This document shows, piece by piece, positions 62,301-64,000 of a DNA stretch of 64,000 nucleotides (within the stretch, counting starts at the first letter, position 1; every line of letters begins with the position of its first letter). The DNA lies in assembly GCA_028583405.1 (NCBI GenBank), contig CM053247.1, positions 13,384,063 to 13,448,062 of the forward strand. Direction: 5' to 3'. The notes below the pieces were generated by a model. The model had not been told where the DNA came from. It saw nothing but the letters and a program-made list of their open reading frames with translations, and searched no databases. This stretch comes from Pogonophryne albipinna (lineage: Eukaryota; Chordata; Actinopteri; Perciformes; Artedidraconidae). A program made the translations under genes and the position numbers.

Positions 62301-63908
62301 TTGCAGTGTTGTTGTGCTTCCTATACTGTATGTTTCTGAGAAAAAGCCAGAAAGCCTAAGCACACCAATTGTATTTATGTGACGGGCAGCATTTGTATTT
62401 TGTGGTGAAAATGGTAGTGAGAAATAGTAATAGTAATTGTAATAGTTCTAGTCGTGAAAAGTTGGCATGATTAAATGTCACCTTTTGTCCTCGGTTTACC
62501 TTTGTGTGTTAATGTTATTACAATCAATGAATAATATAATTTTGACAAATATGAGAACTCTAAAATCTTGTTCACACTTTACACTTCATCATGCCATAAT
62601 TTGCCAAAACCCCTTTATTATTATTATAATGGATTAAATGCTGAAATTAACATCACTAACTGAATCGGAAATCCCTTTGAATCAAGAATCAATATTCATT
62701 TAACCAAGCCCAAAGGGTCTTAAACCATGAAACAGACCTTAAAAACCTTCTTGGCCCAGGTTCTGAATGACTCCTCCTGGCCACACAGCTCATCTCCCTC
62801 TCCCATACGTAGGATGCGCTCCCCCCCCAGCTCTTCAAACAGCGTGTCCACAGCGTGGGCAAAGGCGCAGAAGTGTGGGTAGGCCCTGGAGCCAAGGCCA
62901 AACACTGAGAACCTAAACAGAGACACACAAACACATACACAAGGAGGAAGAGAGAGAACAAGTGTGAGAGGCAGATAGCGTTAAAAAAAGATGGCGTTAA
63001 AAAAAAAACGTTAAAATCCAAACACAAACCAGCGTTGGCAAATCACCGCCAACAAAGCTGTCTGAATCCACAGAATTAGTAGTCTTAGAGCTTTTCATTA
63101 GGTAGAAAGGTGAATGAGCTGAGTTTTCAGAAGGCAGGAGATTCAAACCACAGCTTCACAACTTACTTCAACTTGGGGCGACATGTTTGTGTTTCTTTCA
63201 TATTCAAAATGTCAGGAATCTGTCCACTGCAATTAGATTTGAAATCCAGAAAATAAGTTTAACATGCAAAACACATACAAATGACAAACGAAATGCTCAA
63301 TTGATAAGACATACAGAAAAGGCTACGTATAACCATTGTTTAGACTATAATGACTAGTGAGAATTACCTTGAAATGATAAACTGTAAATCACCACAGTAT
63401 TGCCTACTGTGTGCAGTGAAAAAAAAATAAACATGGCCTTCAACAAGTTATACATAATTGTATTAGATTAGATGAAAGCAATATAATAGTATTGCTTTCA
63501 AATAACCTAATACAATTAGTGTATGTGTCATTTGTTGACATAATACATGTATTTAAGTCAACGTTTCAGTTGTTTTTCAGTGTGGGATGACTTTTATTTG
63601 ACAAGTTGTTAAAGTCTTATTGTGTGGCTCATTTTTGTTTACCTGACATTTGCGAGTGGTCCGGTGCTCTCAAAGTTAATCCTGGGTTCTGGCTCGTCAC
63701 TGGAGGACTTGCGAGTGTCAGAGTAGGAGGACACGCTGTTGAAGCGGACCTTGTAGCTCCTGGATGGGAGGCAAAAGCGGAGAGATTAAAAGCATGGACA
63801 CATAACTCAAGGAAAAAGGAGAAAAATCCACAATGCAATACAAACTCACTTTCTATCTTCTGTGTTGGATGTTGGGTGGCGCATCTCCATTAAGGCAGCT
63901 CCAAATTT
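50376..63908 (-). CDS. nos1: Neuronal nitric oxide synthase, 3' half (14 coding exons)
   Basis: This entry spans the gene; exons are listed separately. nNOS makes NO and citrulline from arginine with NADPH and O2. The window encodes the last 610 residues of the reductase half: the end of the FMN (flavodoxin) domain, the autoinhibitory loop, the FAD domain, the NADPH domain and the regulatory tail. All 13 junctions are phase-compatible and no stop or frameshift is seen, so the gene looks functional. The loop at 63643-63759 and the exact wording separate it from the endothelial and inducible isoforms; inducible NOS lacks the loop. The haem domain and calmodulin site lie beyond the right edge. 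Introns are mostly unique, apart from a hAT at 55432-56835 and an inverted-repeat element at 57066. Confidence 0.96.
51522..51640 (-). CDS. nos1: nos1 exon: C-terminal tail
   Basis: 119 bp: [17 protein letters not shown] and [14 protein letters not shown], the regulatory tail after the terminal aromatic. The donor is GATGA|gtaagt, so the Glu codon is split and a further short coding exon is required. Confidence 0.93.
52325..52519 (-). CDS. nos1: nos1 exon: [13 protein letters not shown]
   Basis: 195 bp, exactly 65 codons. [14 protein letters not shown] supplies the conserved Cys and Asp near the nicotinamide. Confidence 0.96.
53249..53397 (-). CDS. nos1: nos1 exon: [14 protein letters not shown]
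   Basis: 149 bp. It carries the LVFGCRQS segment of the NADPH ribose site and [14 protein letters not shown], with donor AAAG|gtacaa. Confidence 0.95.
53681..53802 (-). CDS. nos1: nos1 exon: NADPH-binding [12 protein letters not shown]
   Basis: 122 bp. [20 protein letters not shown] is the NADPH pyrophosphate-binding loop. Ends CAACG|gtaggt. Confidence 0.96.
54493..54580 (-). CDS. nos1: nos1 exon: [13 protein letters not shown]
   Basis: 88 bp between acceptor ttcag and donor AGAGG|gtaaat; the GVCSxWLN segment contacts the FAD. Confidence 0.95.
55432..56835. mobile_element. hAT element in a nos1 intron (TSD tgtaaag)
   Basis: Starts CAGGGGTTACCAACCTTTTC and ends with TTGGCTACCCCTG. The flanks share tgtaaag (7 bp, the eighth differs). 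It contains a (CT)n-rich array at 56043-56225 and has no transposase. It sits between the exons at 54493-54580 and 57835-58045. Confidence 0.75.
56043..56225. repeat. (CT)n/(TCCC)n low-complexity array
   Basis: Pyrimidine-only run of about 180 bp; Leu/Ser/Pro and Arg/Glu/Gly open frames over it are artefacts. Confidence 0.95.
57066..57515. mobile_element. Short inverted-repeat element in a nos1 intron
   Basis: TTTACAATAAGACTACCCTT at 57072 is matched by its complement ending at 57508. Inside, taagccttatattggctacc at 57228 pairs with its complement ending at 57337, giving a 24-bp perfect stem. No TSD was established. Confidence 0.65.
57835..58045 (-). CDS. nos1: nos1 exon: FAD-binding [11 protein letters not shown]
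   Basis: 211 bp. Contains [18 protein letters not shown] and [10 protein letters not shown], the Arg-X-Tyr-Ser motif that holds the FAD pyrophosphate. Ends CGGG|gtaagg in phase 1. Confidence 0.96.
58046..59616. other. nos1: nos1 intron, nothing recognised
   Basis: Unique intronic sequence with no repeat ends or coding similarity seen. The same is true of the introns at 61782-62737 and 51641-52324. Confidence 0.45.
59617..59786 (-). CDS. nos1: nos1 exon: connecting subdomain ([16 protein letters not shown])
   Basis: 170 bp from acceptor ctacag to donor CAAG|gtaaat; helical connecting domain between FMN and FAD modules, with [11 protein letters not shown]. Confidence 0.95.
60513..60706 (-). 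CDS. nos1: nos1 exon: FAD domain start ([20 protein letters not shown])
   Basis: 194 bp; the [17 protein letters not shown] segment is typical of ferredoxin-reductase-type FAD domains. Ends CTAG|gtgggt. Confidence 0.95.
60905..60983 (-). CDS. nos1: nos1 exon: linker ([19 protein letters not shown])
   Basis: 79 bp. The acceptor caacag was chosen over a nearer cacag because only it keeps the codon phase on both sides. Donor CCAA|gtaagt. Confidence 0.85.
61643..61781 (-). CDS. nos1: nos1 exon: hinge after the FMN domain ([11 protein letters not shown])
   Basis: 139 bp between acceptor gtcaag and donor GAAG|gtgcat; contains the [15 protein letters not shown] linker toward the FAD domain. Confidence 0.94.
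62738..62912 (-). CDS. nos1: nos1 exon: FMN-binding [16 protein letters not shown]
   Basis: 175 bp; the conserved FMN-contact segment and the [16 protein letters not shown] region end with VFK|gtctgt on a whole codon. Confidence 0.95.
63643..63759 (-). CDS. nos1: nos1 exon: autoinhibitory loop
   Basis: 117 bp, 38 whole codons plus split ends. [14 protein letters not shown] followed by a Ser-rich stretch and [11 protein letters not shown] is the FMN-domain insertion that restrains electron transfer until calmodulin binds. The central part differs from the mammalian wording. Confidence 0.93.
63850..63908 (-). CDS. nos1: nos1 exon: end of flavodoxin core ([12 protein letters not shown])
   Basis: 59 bp between acceptor ctgaag and donor GAAA|gtgagt; the last Lys codon is split with the next exon. 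It precedes the autoinhibitory loop. Confidence 0.9.
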
Positions 63909-64000
63909 CTTCAGTAGCCAAAGAAGGACTGTTAGTAATCCATGCATCTGCCTAGTGTTAAATAGTCAGAGTTGTGAATATATAAATATACATACCTCTC

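Noticed and set aside
50376..63908. Endothelial or inducible NOS
   Set aside because: The autoinhibitory loop wording and the [10 protein letters not shown] tail are of the neuronal type; inducible NOS lacks the loop.

Overview
The window is teleost fish nuclear DNA. Evidence: short vertebrate-type exons with GT/AG splice sites, long (CA)n arrays, a fish-type endogenous retrovirus, and many hAT, piggyBac, TA-flanked and ISL2EU-like DNA transposons typical of ray-finned fish. Nothing looks bacterial and there is no CRISPR array.

Layout. (1) 1-18.1 kb: the first six coding exons of an LRRC74-type leucine-rich-repeat gene on the minus strand, running off the left edge. Its introns hold a small inverted-repeat element (1171-1675), two abutting hAT elements (1907-2387 and 2393-4473, the second with a long foldback) and a 6.0-kb endogenous retrovirus (10952-16948) in antisense orientation to the gene. 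(2) 19.06-46.21 kb: a 27-kb stack of transposons with a target-site duplication (TSD) readable at nearly every boundary. From outside in: hAT 19064-46207 (TSD tcctaggg); TA-flanked element 19182-44328; a SAMD3-like gene cut in two by an 18.6-kb element 22058-40674 (TSD gaacaa, terminal inverted repeats of about 290-300 bp, carrying a THAP/DDE transposase gene and a SWIM-YqaJ-PHD nuclease gene); piggyBac element 23771-31884 (TTAA); solo LTR 28097-29568 (TSD gtaat); hAT 28481-29418 (TSD gaaattag). This is six levels deep, with further side insertions. (3) 46.2-47.3 kb: a short unique gap that may hold the LRRC74 promoter. (4) 47.3-64 kb: the 3' half of neuronal nitric oxide synthase (nos1) on the minus strand, 14 coding exons with phase-compatible junctions, encoding the last 610 residues or so (end of the flavodoxin domain, autoinhibitory loop, FAD and NADPH domains, C-terminal tail) plus a probable 3-kb 3' UTR.

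How the parts relate. nos1 and the LRRC74-like gene are collinear on the minus strand and appear to have been close neighbours before the transposon stack entered the upstream region or first intron of the LRRC74-like gene. All transposon genes seen are broken by stops, frameshifts, deletions or younger insertions. The retrovirus is unusual: its LTRs differ at 1 of 477 sites, yet its interior is heavily deleted, which suggests recent mobilisation of an already defective copy.

Limits. Family assignments come from motif recognition, not database searches. Exon boundaries are placed by reading splice sites and codon phase. Coordinates of the largest elements rest on TSD plus terminal-repeat matches read by eye.
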